Source of the DNA: Amorphophallus konjac
Taxonomy: Eukaryota > Streptophyta > Magnoliopsida > Alismatales > Araceae
Assembly: GCA_022559845.1 (NCBI GenBank)
Contig: CM040118.1
Location: forward strand, 161,406,331 to 161,470,330
Reading direction: 5' to 3'
Length of the DNA stretch: 64,000 bases
A program made the translations under genes and the position numbers. A model generated the notes under the pieces. The model searched no databases. It had not been told where the DNA came from and was given only the letters and a program-made list of their open reading frames with translations. Numbering within the stretch: position 1 is the stretch's first letter; each line of letters opens with the position of its first letter. Positions 44,219 to 55,024 of this stretch are shown piece by piece.

Positions 44219-45364
44219 CTAATCATTACTCAGAGGTGGAGGACTTGGCGGACGCCTAATATAATCAACGATGTCACCAAACATGGCGGCTTGAGTGGCC
44301 AAGGCATCTTCAATAGACTGAGTGCTTTCTTGATGAAAGAGCTTCAGATCAGACAATTCTTGTTGCATAGCCTCCATTGTCTCCCCATACTTGTCTAAAC
44401 GAGCATCAATTGTATCCAACCGATCCATGATTAGCTATACCGCCGCGGAGGGCATTGCTTCAGTAGGAACATCTGGTTGTTGGTTGCCGGCCTGTTCTTC
44501 TTCATCATCCTCATCTTCTCCTGAGCTAGCATCTTGTGGACCTCGTTTCAATTGATGCACCAGCACCCCATCTCACATTTCATAACCCATGTGGTGACAT
44601 ATGGAATGTATGGTGTAGATATCAGAAGCTCGGATGGTTTGAGATGCTTCCCTTGCAAAATTAAGCCCCATATACTAAAAAATAGCAGTTAAGGCCGCAA
44701 CATATGGCAATGTCTGATGTTTGTGCTTCACACTTGAACAGATATGATCTAAGATAAGTGCTGGAAACTTGATAGGAATGCCACCTATAAAACCACAGAA
44801 TAGAAACATGTGTTTTTCAGTGACCTTATCATGGCCTCCCCCTCTTGGCAGCAAAATGGTGGTGATCATTCTATGTAAAATTTGTTGCATGGGGGGAAAA
44901 TGATTGGCATTTAGTCCAGCAACCGATCCATCACCCATATCCTCGAATGTCATGTATCGATACACTGTGGCTTCAGAAACTTCAACATCCCCAAAAGCAT
45001 AGCCTTCATTTGGTAAATTAAATGCCTCGCCTAACATTTGCGGTGAAAGCATAATCCGCTGCCCATTTACTGTCGTGACCGGAACATCACCCGAAATGGA
45101 CAAATTGCTGTAAAATTGATGTACCAGATTCGGATAGATGCGATGATGTGCGGACATAAACCCGTCTATATTTGGTTGATTGCAAATGATATCAACAAGG
45201 CCGGGAAGATGACGGCTAAGATTACCAAAGTCAACCGCACGTGGATGGAGTATGGTTCTATCCAACACCATGCTAGAGAGTGTTGGCGCGGCTGCTCTGG
45301 ATCGATGCCCCCTTGTCGATCTCGATCCCTCTCCACTACGAGAAGAATGCCTCTTTGGGGCCAT
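44219..45364 (-). pseudogene. C extra 3' ORF, 'putative plant transposon protein'-like plus coiled coil, broken
   Basis: A single frame downstream of pol in element orientation starts at Met 45364. The N-terminal third is Ser/Arg-rich. A region around residues 65-220 (LVHQFYSNLS, LGEAFNLPNEGY, MITTILLPRGG, GIPIKFPALILDHI) resembles the plant domain often annotated as 'putative plant transposon protein', as I recall it. An acidic linker and a helical segment (MDRLDTIDARLDKYGE onward) that looks like a coiled coil follow. In-frame stops are TAG 44675-44677, TGA 44573-44575 and TAG 44435-44437. It lies where SIRE elements carry an env-like ORF, but I see no signal peptide or membrane span. Function unknown. 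Confidence 0.65.
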
Positions 45365-46256
45365 CTAAAACACAAATCGAAAGAATCGCATGACGGGGTT
45401 GTAGATCGAGATGGTTTGACAAGATTGGAGAGCTATAGCCTTGGATTAGTGATCCTCCACACATCAAGAACATACCTCAGAGGGTTTGAAGCTCAAGGAA
45501 GACGCGTTGAATCGTTTGTAAGGCGGATGTGCGCGGGACGCCACCGGGAGAACCGCGGCTAGGTCTTGAGAGTTTTGGTCCCAAGAAATACTTGGAGGGC
45601 TTGCAAGAGATGGTGGCTAAGGTTAGAAGGGGACTTGAGGGGTTTTTATGAGATGGGAAGGGGGAAACATAGGGTTTCCACCCCTTTTAGGGCGGTTCAG
45701 ACGCGGCTAAGGCCACCCGACCGTAACGGGTCGACCCAATGGGTCGACCCCTGTAACCCCGACCCCAGCCAGAAACGGATCCCGCGAGGGTCGACCCTTC
45801 CTTTGAATTTCATTAAAAAAAGGTTTTTGAAATGTGATGGAAGATCAAAAAGGTTCGTCTCTATTCCCCAATGATAAATTCATGTTGGAATCAAGAAAAT
45901 TTGAGTTGTTTTAAGGATAAATCAATTGGGGAACATGTTTCAATGAAATCTAAGCTCATAATAGACGTTCATTATCCAATGCTTCCGGATTTCAGATTTC
46001 GAGGGGTTTTGCTCGCTTTTTGACGATTAAGAGAATTCAAGGGAATATTGGCCATAGAAATAACTGTGACATGGGTGTATACTATAGATAGAAGGAATGC
46101 AATACACACAATCATGGTGTTTCACACATATCTAATTTTTGTTTTATTTTTCAATCAATCATAATGCACATACATGACAAGGGGAAATGCAACTATGCAC
46201 CATACTAATGCAAATGCATGCTATGCAATGACGTATACACATAGTAATGTAAATGA
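45365..46256 (-). other. C spacer between pol and extra ORF
   Basis: This spacer of about 890 bp has no convincing gene. It carries three GGGTCGACCC palindromes at 45722-45802, about 360 bp upstream of the extra ORF start in element orientation. The same motif otherwise occurs only in the C LTRs in this window. Confidence 0.7.
45722..45802. repeat. Internal GGGTCGACCC palindromes of C
   Basis: Copies are at about 45727-45737, 45741-45750 and 45788-45798, in sequence otherwise unlike the LTR. Confidence 0.85.
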
Positions 46257-47987
46257 TCATGACTCAGACTCGTCTATCCGACAAACCCCTAGTTCTCTCC
46301 TAAATGTAGTGAATTTTTCTTCACTAAGAGGTTTGGTGAAAATGTCGGCAATTTGTTGATCTGTTTCAATGAACCTGATTTCTACACCACCCTTGCTCAC
46401 ATGATCCCTAAGAAAATGATGTCTGATTTTAATATGCTTTGTGCGAGAGTGATGGACTGGGTTCTTTGACAAGTTTATGGCTGAAGTGTTGTCACACAAG
46501 ATGGAAGTGTTTTTGAAGGAAATGTCATAATCAATCATCTGTTGTTGGATCCATAGCTCCTGGGTAACACAACTCCCGACAGCCACATATTCGGCTTCGG
46601 CGGTTGATAGAGCCACTGAGTTTTGTTTCATGGAGGCCCATGAGAGCACGCACCCCCCAAGAAATTGGCAATACCTGCTGGTGCTTTTCCGATCCACTTT
46701 ACAACCCGCATAATCGGCGTCAGAATAAGCAACTAAATCAAAGCTCGAATTACGCGGATACCACAATCCTAAATTACTTGAACCAGCAATATATCTGAAA
46801 ATTCGTTTAACAGCCGACATGTGTGATTCTTTTGGATTGGACTGAAATCGTGCACATAAACACACATCAAATTGAATGTCAGGCCTGCTGGCAGTTAAAT
46901 ATAACAAGGAACCTATCATGCTTCTAAAGAGTTTTTGATCCACAGATTTACCTGATTCATCTTGATCAATTTTTATTGAGGTGGACGTGGGAGTTGGTTG
47001 TGGTTTGGTAGAGGTCAAGTTGAACTTTTTCAGCAGCTCCAATGCATACTTCTTCTGATGTATGAACATACCGTCAGCCGTCTGTGTGACCTGCAATCCC
47101 AAGAAGAATGTCAGTTCTCCCATAAGACTCATTTCAAACTCACTTTGCATTAATTTGGCAAAGTCTTTGCTGAGAGCATCTTTGGTGGAGCCAAAAATAA
47201 TATCATCTACGTAAACTTGAACAATTAAGATTTCCTCGCCGTTCAACTTCATGAAAAGGGTTTGATCAGCATTACCTCGTTTGAATCCATTTTGAATGAG
47301 GAAATCACTTAACCGTTCATACCATGCCCGGGGTGCTTGTTTCAGACCGTAGAGTGCCTTGTCTAACTTGTACACATGGTCTGGATGCTTTGTGTCCTCA
47401 AACCCCGGTGGTTGCTCCACGTACACGTTCTCCTGTATGTAGCCATTCAAAAATGTACTCTTAACATCCATTTGAAACAATCTAATGTTGTTACAGCATG
47501 CAAATGCTAATAGGACTCTCACAGCCTCGAGTCTTGCTACTGGAGTAAAAGACTCATCGAAATCAATTCCAAGCTCTTGGCTATAGCATTTAGCTACTAT
47601 CCTGGCCTTATTCCTAGTTACCACTCCTTGATCGTTTGTTTTGTTTCGAAAAACCCACTTTGTTTCGATCACTGAGTGGTTTCTAGGACATGGCACGAGG
47701 AACCACACTTTGTTCCTTTAGAACTGGTATAGTTCTTCTTGCATGGCCATGATCCAAGACTCATCCTTCAAGGCCTCTTCAATAGAGTGAGGTTCAAATT
47801 GGGAAAGTAAGGCAATATAGTCCTGATTTTCAACTTCCCTGAAGGAGGCTCATGTTCTTGTTCTGTCTTCAACATTGCCAATCACATTCTCCGGCGGATG
47901 GTCATTTTTGAAAGTCCATTGCCTTGGAAGCTGTTGTTCCAACTGATCTTCCGGATTTGCATCATCTTCTTGTGGTTCTTTTACTTC
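46257..47987 (-). pseudogene. pol: C reverse transcriptase and RNase H
   Basis: Read leftward: linker to RT (ESWIMAMQEEL), RT with WVFRNK, GIDFDESFTPVARLEAVR, QMDVKSTFLNG, ALYGLKQAPRAWYE and catalytic YVDDIIFG, then RNase H with SDADYAGC, KSTSRYCQFLGG, VALSTAEAEYVA and ADIFTKPL. These are diagnostic of Ty1/Copia. From 47708 to the natural-looking end at 46257 the frame is open. TAA 47718-47720 and TGA 47850-47852 break the linker. Catalytic residues are intact. Confidence 0.93.
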
Positions 47988-48950
47988 TTATTTTTCAGTT
48001 TTCCCTTCCATCATCTCGATATTACCGTCATTCAATTCATCGTCCTGCAATACAGAATTTTCATTTTTACTTTTAAAAGATGATTCATCAATGATGACAT
48101 GGGGGCTTTCCTCAACTAAAAGAGTTCTCAAGTTATACACTCGATAAGCTCTTGAGCTAAGAGAGTATCCAAGAAATATACCTTTGTCACTTTTGGGGTC
48201 AAATTTAGCTAGGTCCACCTTACCATTATTGTGAATGTAACAAACTGAGCCGAACGGTCTAAGATAGGAAATATTTGGCTTCTTACCTCGGTATAACTCA
48301 TAAGGGGTTTTCTTCAACAGTGGTCTTACCATGGCGCGATTGACAATGTAGCAAGCAGTGTTCACTACTTCAGCCCAAAAGTACCTCGGTAAATTATTCT
48401 CATTTAGCATGGTTCTTGCCATCTCAATTAGCGTCCTATTCTTCCTTTCAACAACACCATTCTATTCGGGGGTTCTTGGTGCAGAGAAGTCATGTGTATA
48501 GCCTTGAGCCCTGCAAAAATTACTGAGCTCATAGTTATCAAATTCCTTACCGTGATCGCTCCACACGGCCTTGATGCAACACCCCTTTTCATTTTGGACT
48601 ACCCTGTAAAATACTTCAAATCCTATCAGGGCATCATTTTTATGTGAAAGGAAGTAAACCCAACAAAATCTTGAGTAATCATCCACAATGACAAACCCAT
48701 ACAATTTACCACCCAAGCTATGTGTTCTGCTTGGTCCAAATAGGTCAACGTGGATTAACTCAAGGGGCCTTGATGTAGTTACATCATTCTTGCACTTGAA
48801 TGATGTCCTTGTTTGCTTACCCATGCTGCACGCCCCACAGACTCCTTCATCAGTAACCTTCAGCTTAGGCAATCCAACAACCAAATCATTTCGAGATAGT
48901 TTTAGCAAAACATTAAAACTAGCATGCCCAAGTCGGCGATGCAAAGCCAA
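47988..48950 (-). pseudogene. pol: C integrase
   Basis: Begins at the GAG-pre-integrase HRRLGHAS motif and CGACSMGKQ zinc half. It has catalytic Asp in LIHVDLFGP and in WSDHGKEFDN, and Glu in NGVVERKNRT just past TAG 48462-48464. It continues to RPFGSVCYIH and GIFLGYS, the usual post-integrase region. It ends at TAA 47988-47990, still in frame with RT. A one-base loss near 48948 separates it from the upstream protease frame. Confidence 0.9.
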
Positions 48951-48985
48951 ACATCATCATTATTCCTTGCAACCAAACATAGATT

Positions 48986-49383
48986 TTAATGAGAGGGTTC
49001 ATCCAAATCAATCATATATACATTATTATGCCTGAGACCAATGAACTTTATCTCATGAGTATTTTTATTCACAACGGTGCAGTAGTTAGAATCAAAAATC
49101 ACATTGCATCCTTTATCACAAAGTTGACTTATACTCAAAAGATTATGATGCAACCCTTTCACGAGCAAGACATTCTCAATGGCATGATTTTGATTCTTAC
49201 CTATCTTACCTTCTCCGATGATTTTGCCTTTGTCCTTACCACCAAATGCCACTGTTCTACCATCCTTTTCATGCGGGTCCGCAAACAATTCTTTATTTCC
49301 CGTCATGTGCGAGAGCATCCACTATCCAAATACCACCTATTCCATTGAGCTCTCAAGCAGACCTACAGTCACAACAACCGTAC
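48986..49383 (-). pseudogene. pro: C protease region
   Basis: The D-S-G-C-S active site of the Copia protease is encoded near 49325-49340, and the following HMTGNKELF is in another frame because one base is missing near 49312. The 110-codon frame ends at TAA 48986-48988, before the GAG-pre-integrase motif. It includes LLSISQLCDKGCNVIFD, usual for the protease to pre-integrase linker. Confidence 0.85.
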
Positions 49384-51168
49384 TTATGCAAATTTTGGTA
49401 CCCAAGCAAGCTTGGGTCCATGATGGTTATAAACATGAGATATGTATGATCTATTTCTCATTCTAGCAAAACTTTCATCATCAAATTTCAGAATTCTGCA
49501 ATCATACATATCATGGCCTAACCTTCCACAATAAAAGCATGTAATGGCTCTGTCCTTGTTTCTTCTCCTTCCTTTATTCAAGAATGAGTTATGCACATGT
49601 CTTTTTGACGTGGATGAAGATGAACTTCTTGGAGGCATGTAAGTTGAATGTGTTTCAGATTGTAAAGTTTTCCCCTTTTTAAAAATGGTAATAGCATCCT
49701 TCAACTCATGGTTTTCATGCATTAGAGAGTGGACTTGATTTTTGGCCTTTTCTTTTACTTGATTGCATGCCATGCTTTCAAGCTTTTCTTGTTCCAGATT
49801 ATTTTTCAAATCATCATGCATTTTACTTAGTGTGAATTGCTCCTCTCTCATGCATGAAATCTCTTCTTCAAGCAATTCATTTTTTGACACAAGAATTTCT
49901 TTCTCATTTATCAATTTCTCAGTTTCCGATTTCAACACGTGGCAATTTTCACATGAGTTTTCAGCATGCACTAGATGTTCAATTTTCTTTTTCAACTGTC
50001 TGTTTCCAGATCTAAATTTTTTACATTTTTCATATAACGACTCATATGCAATTTGCCATTGTTCACAAGTAAGAGTTTCAGTTTCAGAATGTACCTCATT
50101 TCCATCGTCGTCATTGGCCATGAAGCATAGGTTTTGGACCAGCTCATCTAGTCCATCTTCATTCCCGGACTCTTCCTCATCTTCATAGCTCCAAGTGGCC
50201 ACCATGGCCTTGGGCTTCTTGAATTTTCCTTTCTTTAGCTTCTTCATCAGATCAGGGCACTCACCCCGCATGTGACCGGGTTTCTTGCATTCGTAACATA
50301 TCACTTCTTCTTTCTTGCTACTTTCTCCTCTGTTCGGACCTTGCCTTCTTGGTCCCTTTCTGAATTGACCACCGAAATTTTTGGTCCTTTTGACGAACCT
50401 TCTTGCCCTTCTTGTAATCATGGCAACCAGCTCTTCATCTTCAGTGTTGCCGGTTGAATCATTGTCACTGCCATCTGAATCTTGTGGATTCACTTTTAGA
50501 GCCAAAGGTGTGACTACCTTCTTCTTTTTATGGTCCTCCTCGCTCCTCTTGATGTTGATTTCGTATGTCATCAAGGAGCCAATTAGCTCGTCCAATTTCA
50601 AAGTGCTGAGATCCTGTGAGTCCTCGATTACAGTGACCTTTGTGTGCCATTGTAATGACAAGGATCTCAGTACCTTTCTGACGAGTTCCTTGTCGGAATA
50701 CTCTTTACCAAGACCCTTTAATCCATTCATGATTTCTGTCAATCTTGCAAACATATCAGAAATGGACTCTTCTGGTTTCATCATAAATAACTCATAATCC
50801 CGGACTAGCAGATTTGCCTTGGTTTCCTTTACTTCCGATGTTCCTTCATAGATCAACTGCAACTTGTTCCACATCTCCTGCGCGGAAGAACACATGGAAA
50901 TATGTGAGTATTCATTAGGATGAATGGCACATTGTATTATATTCATGGCTTTAAAATTTGCTGAACACTTCTTTATATCCTCATCATCCCACTCATCCTC
51001 ATTTTGAGACAGAGTATACGGACCCTTGCTTATGACGCGCCACACGTCATAGTCTTAGGCTCGTAGAAAAACATACATTCTGTTCTTCCAATAAGGGTAA
51101 TTTGATCCATCAAAGAACGGGGGTCTTTGGATCGAATGCCCTTCGGGCATCATCCCCTTGTTTGCCAT
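49384..51168 (-). pseudogene. gag: C gag
   Basis: The frame starts at Met 51168 shortly after the PBS (FFDGSNYPYWKNRM). It is broken by TAA 51055-51057 and continues to TAA 49384-49386. It contains the UBN2-type capsid (DYDVWRV, LQLIYEGTSEVKETKANLL), a CYECKKPGHMRGEC zinc knuckle near 50270, an acidic NLCFMA segment, a coiled coil of about 100 residues (about 50060-49680), and a second knuckle CFYCGRLGHDMYDC near 49510. This layout is typical of SIRE-type gag. The first stop removes only the first 37 residues from the main frame. Confidence 0.9.
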
Positions 51169-51217
51169 AAGGAGGGATCTACTCTACGACCGTGTGGTCG
51201 AGTGAAATAGAGACCAA

Positions 51218-51230
51218 GGCTCTGATACCA
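51218..51230 (-). promoter_or_regulatory. C primer-binding site (initiator tRNA-Met)
   Basis: TGGTATCAGAGCC on the minus strand, two bases from the LTR edge at 51233. Confidence 0.9.
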
Positions 51231-51618
51231 ATTGTTGAGTCCCGAAAGGCGGCAATCAAGAGGGGAGGGGTGAATTGATTGGCCAATTAAAATTTCTTCC
51301 AAGGAAAATAATGATAAGTAAACATATAAGCACTAGATCTCATTCGAACATGGATACACTTGTGAGTGCGTGTGGATTATGGTAGGTGTTTGACAAAGGA
51401 ATTGGTGTACGCTCAAATCACCGTGAAGCACACTCGACTATGGATGCGGAAGAACAAACCACAAGTGACACATAGAATTTTTAGGTGGTTCGGGTACACT
51501 GCCGTGTCCCCTACGTCCACCCCTCACTTGTGAGGATCAAGACTTCACTATGAAGTAAGCCACACACATACGCTGTGTAGAACAGCAAACACACATACGC
51601 GGCACCCGATCTGGGCTA

Positions 51619-51803
<185 letters not shown>

Positions 51804-52364
51804 CGTGTTTCCGAACACGAACAACCCACACACAGAACTGAATCAAGTTTTACATCAAATGCTCAAGTAGACACAAAGTAAATCTGAGAGTAAGGAGTGA
51901 AGACTGATTTATCCTGGTTAAAGCTCCCCCTTTCACTTCCTTGAATGTAATTGAATGCTTCTGCAGGAGGAAGATCAATCCTTGAGGAAGAATAAAGCTT
52001 TGTCGTACAAATGAGGTTGCAGCTTTGACAACCCACGCAGCTTGTTGTTGGGGATGATATGGAGGCTTGATTCAAACTTCTTCCCTTCACTTTTAGGTTT
52101 AGAACAAGGTGGAAGAAGCCCCTGGAGCTGCTGCTGCGAACCTGCACTCACAAGGGTTAGAAAAATAACACAACTTTAGATGTCTCTCTCTCCTTAGGGT
52201 TTCATACCCCAATAAGATGTATATATAGAGTTTGGAACGTTCAAAGACACCCTAAAGACCATATCCATAATTCCTGGAACGATTTAGGGAGGTTAGGTTT
52301 GATTGGTATGACTTTTGGTGCATGCGCACGCAAGTCAAAAATCACGGCTCGGGTTCGAGATTGA

Positions 52365-52690
52365 AAGGGTCGACCCTTGGTGTCGACCCTCGTGAGGGAT
52401 TTGAGGGTTTAAAAGGGCTCTGGGTCAATGGGTCGACCCTTGGGGTCGACCCTCGGGCTATCCGGTGCTAGAATTTAAGAAAACGTGAGCAAGGGTCGAC
52501 CCTCGCGTGAATGGGTCAACCCCAAGGGTCGACCCTTGCAGATGTGATGAAGGAACCCGCCAGGTGTAAAAAAATGCTAGCAGGGTCGACCCTTGGGGTC
52601 GACCCTTGTGACTGGGGGTCGACCCTTTCAGTAACTGATTCTATTTTGGGATTACAGAGCATAGGGATCGACCCAATGGGTCGACCCTTG
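52365..52690. repeat. GGGTCGACCC palindrome cluster, C 5' LTR
   Basis: About eleven copies including degenerate ones (GGGTCAACCC, GGATCGACCC), many in pairs. Confidence 0.9.
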
Positions 52691-53449
52691 TTCCAGAGCT
52701 TCCAAAAGGTTGATTAAAAGGCCACTAAGTCCAAGAAAAAGCCAAGGGGTTCCAAGGTTGGTTTTAAGCCATCAAAGGGAATGTGCTAGGACATGAATAA
52801 GAGAAACCCAGTACAATTAAGCTTAGATAAGACCCAAACCAATTTGACCCTTGAGATCAAAAAAGATGAACATCAAAACACAAGATCAAGGGCCAATAAG
52901 TTAAAGTGGATCTCACCGACCATCCTTGAGCACTTATGCACGTTCCTTGCCCTGTCAAGACATAACTTGTGAGATAGATGTAGCCTTGCAATTTGAGTTG
53001 AAGAAGCTTACCCGTTGAGGTTGTTTTTTAACCTCCTTAGCTCCAAGATCTCAATAGAATGTTTGAGCTTTTTAAGACTCTATATGCTAGAACACTTCAA
53101 AGACAATATATATATACATATAGTGTTTGGTCATCATCAAAAGCTATCAAATTAGACATTCACTTAAAAAGGGGGTTCAACAAGATTGAAATAATTTGAA
53201 TTCTACGCACAGTGGATGTAGCAGTATATCGTGAGACCGCCACAGTCATGTAACGCGCCCAACTTGGACCGTTACACTCTGACAGTTTCGTGAATGGAAG
53301 AAAGAGCAAAAAGATTGGACCTTTGGGATCCTATCTGCAAGGGACCTAATTAGGAGAATGGGTAAGGATACTAGGGACTCTTGGGGTTCAGGTTCTGGCC
53401 AACTAAGGACTCTAGAATCGATCTAATCCTTAAACCCTAGCCCAAACCC

Positions 53450-53457
53450 TATAAATA
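53450..53457 (+). promoter_or_regulatory. TATA box of X3 LTR
   Basis: TATAAATA, same context as X1. Confidence 0.6.
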
Positions 53458-55024
53458 GGACCTAATTTTACCTACGCGACCCCTACTTTGGCTCGCGTGG
53501 AATCAAGGTAAGGAGTCATAATTTTGGGTAAGTTCTTTAGAAGCTTTCGTTTATAATACTTTAGACTAATAGCTCTCAAAATTTCATGCTAGGAGATTAA
53601 CTACATAAGAAGTTAGAAGCTTCCAAAGTTACTGGTTCGACCATAGCAACCCAGGAAACTAAGTAAAAGTCCACTGAAGATCAGGAGATTATGACGTCTA
53701 AACGAGGTAATTAGAGTTTGGTTATTTAGAACTTTTTGTTCCCGATAGTTTCATCGTCTTACCCTCCAAATTTTGCATCTTTAGGTCAAGAGACTAAGGA
53801 GTTAGAGCAACGTGAAGTTGCTAAAAAATCACAGGAAGAGAAGAACTAGGGCGACCCTTGAAGACTCAAATTAGAAGTTTAAAGCCCAGTTAAGAGGTAG
53901 GTTATCTCATGAACGGCAAGAACATCATGTTAGGGATAAAAGCCCTCTGGTTTTGCTTGATTATATGTACTATAGGTCATGAATTTCATATTTTAGTAGG
54001 GTTGTGCATACATGCATATCCTTAGCCTTAATCAAAGATAAAATGATATTTTTCTGTTAATTTATTTCAAACTATGCATGTAGTTGGCCTATACTTCATT
54101 TTTAATGACTGGAATGGTTTAACTATTTTGATTTCCAAGCATGACATATTTTCATAGTTTTCTATTCTATTTATTGTCAGCAGAAGCTCTGACGAATTAA
54201 GGTAGGACCGTCACATGATTGTAACGGCCTTACGATAAGCCGTCACACCCTCTGTTGTGTTTAAAAATTCTCTATTGTCTCTGACGCACCATGACTGGAG
54301 TGTTACAACCTTATAACGGCCCCACGATAAATCGTCACAGAAAGGTAACGCCCCCATGTTAGACCGTCAGACCACTGTGATCTGTCAACCCGAGACAGAA
54401 TGGGAACCAATCAGATTTACTTATAAATAAGCCTAGTTAGCTAAGTTTTAACCTATTTTTCATGACCTTGAGATTATAAATTGACTTATGATAGAAATTG
54501 CATGTTTAAAAGCATCTCTAGTTATTTCAAGCATATGTTAATTTCATTAGCTAAACTCTATAGTTGTGTATTTACACTATGATTTTAAATGATGTAATGA
54601 CGGAGTTTTTTTATCATGGTTTCACATCGCTACGCAGTCTTTTTCTATCTATAGAGTCATTTTCTTTAAGTACATGGCATATATTCCGGTATATGGCCAT
54701 TAGTTCACAGTTTGCACTATAAGAACATATTCTTGAACATGAGAACCTCTCTATTGGATATTCCATCCAATAGACTAGGAAATCTTGTTTCAAGGCCTCC
54801 GTAATTCTCTGCGAGCCTGGGATTCCCACTAGGACGCCAAGTTAGTTGTACCATGAAAGCCCAATTGTTAGAAAGCACTATCGATGTTTGCAGGTTCTTG
54901 ATATGTAACGGATCTATATTCGACCGTTAGGCACATATAACGGTCCAATATACGACCGTCACATTGTTTGAGTCCATATCTATTTTCTTCTGGATTCAAC
55001 TATTCTAACGGTCCAATTCTCGAC

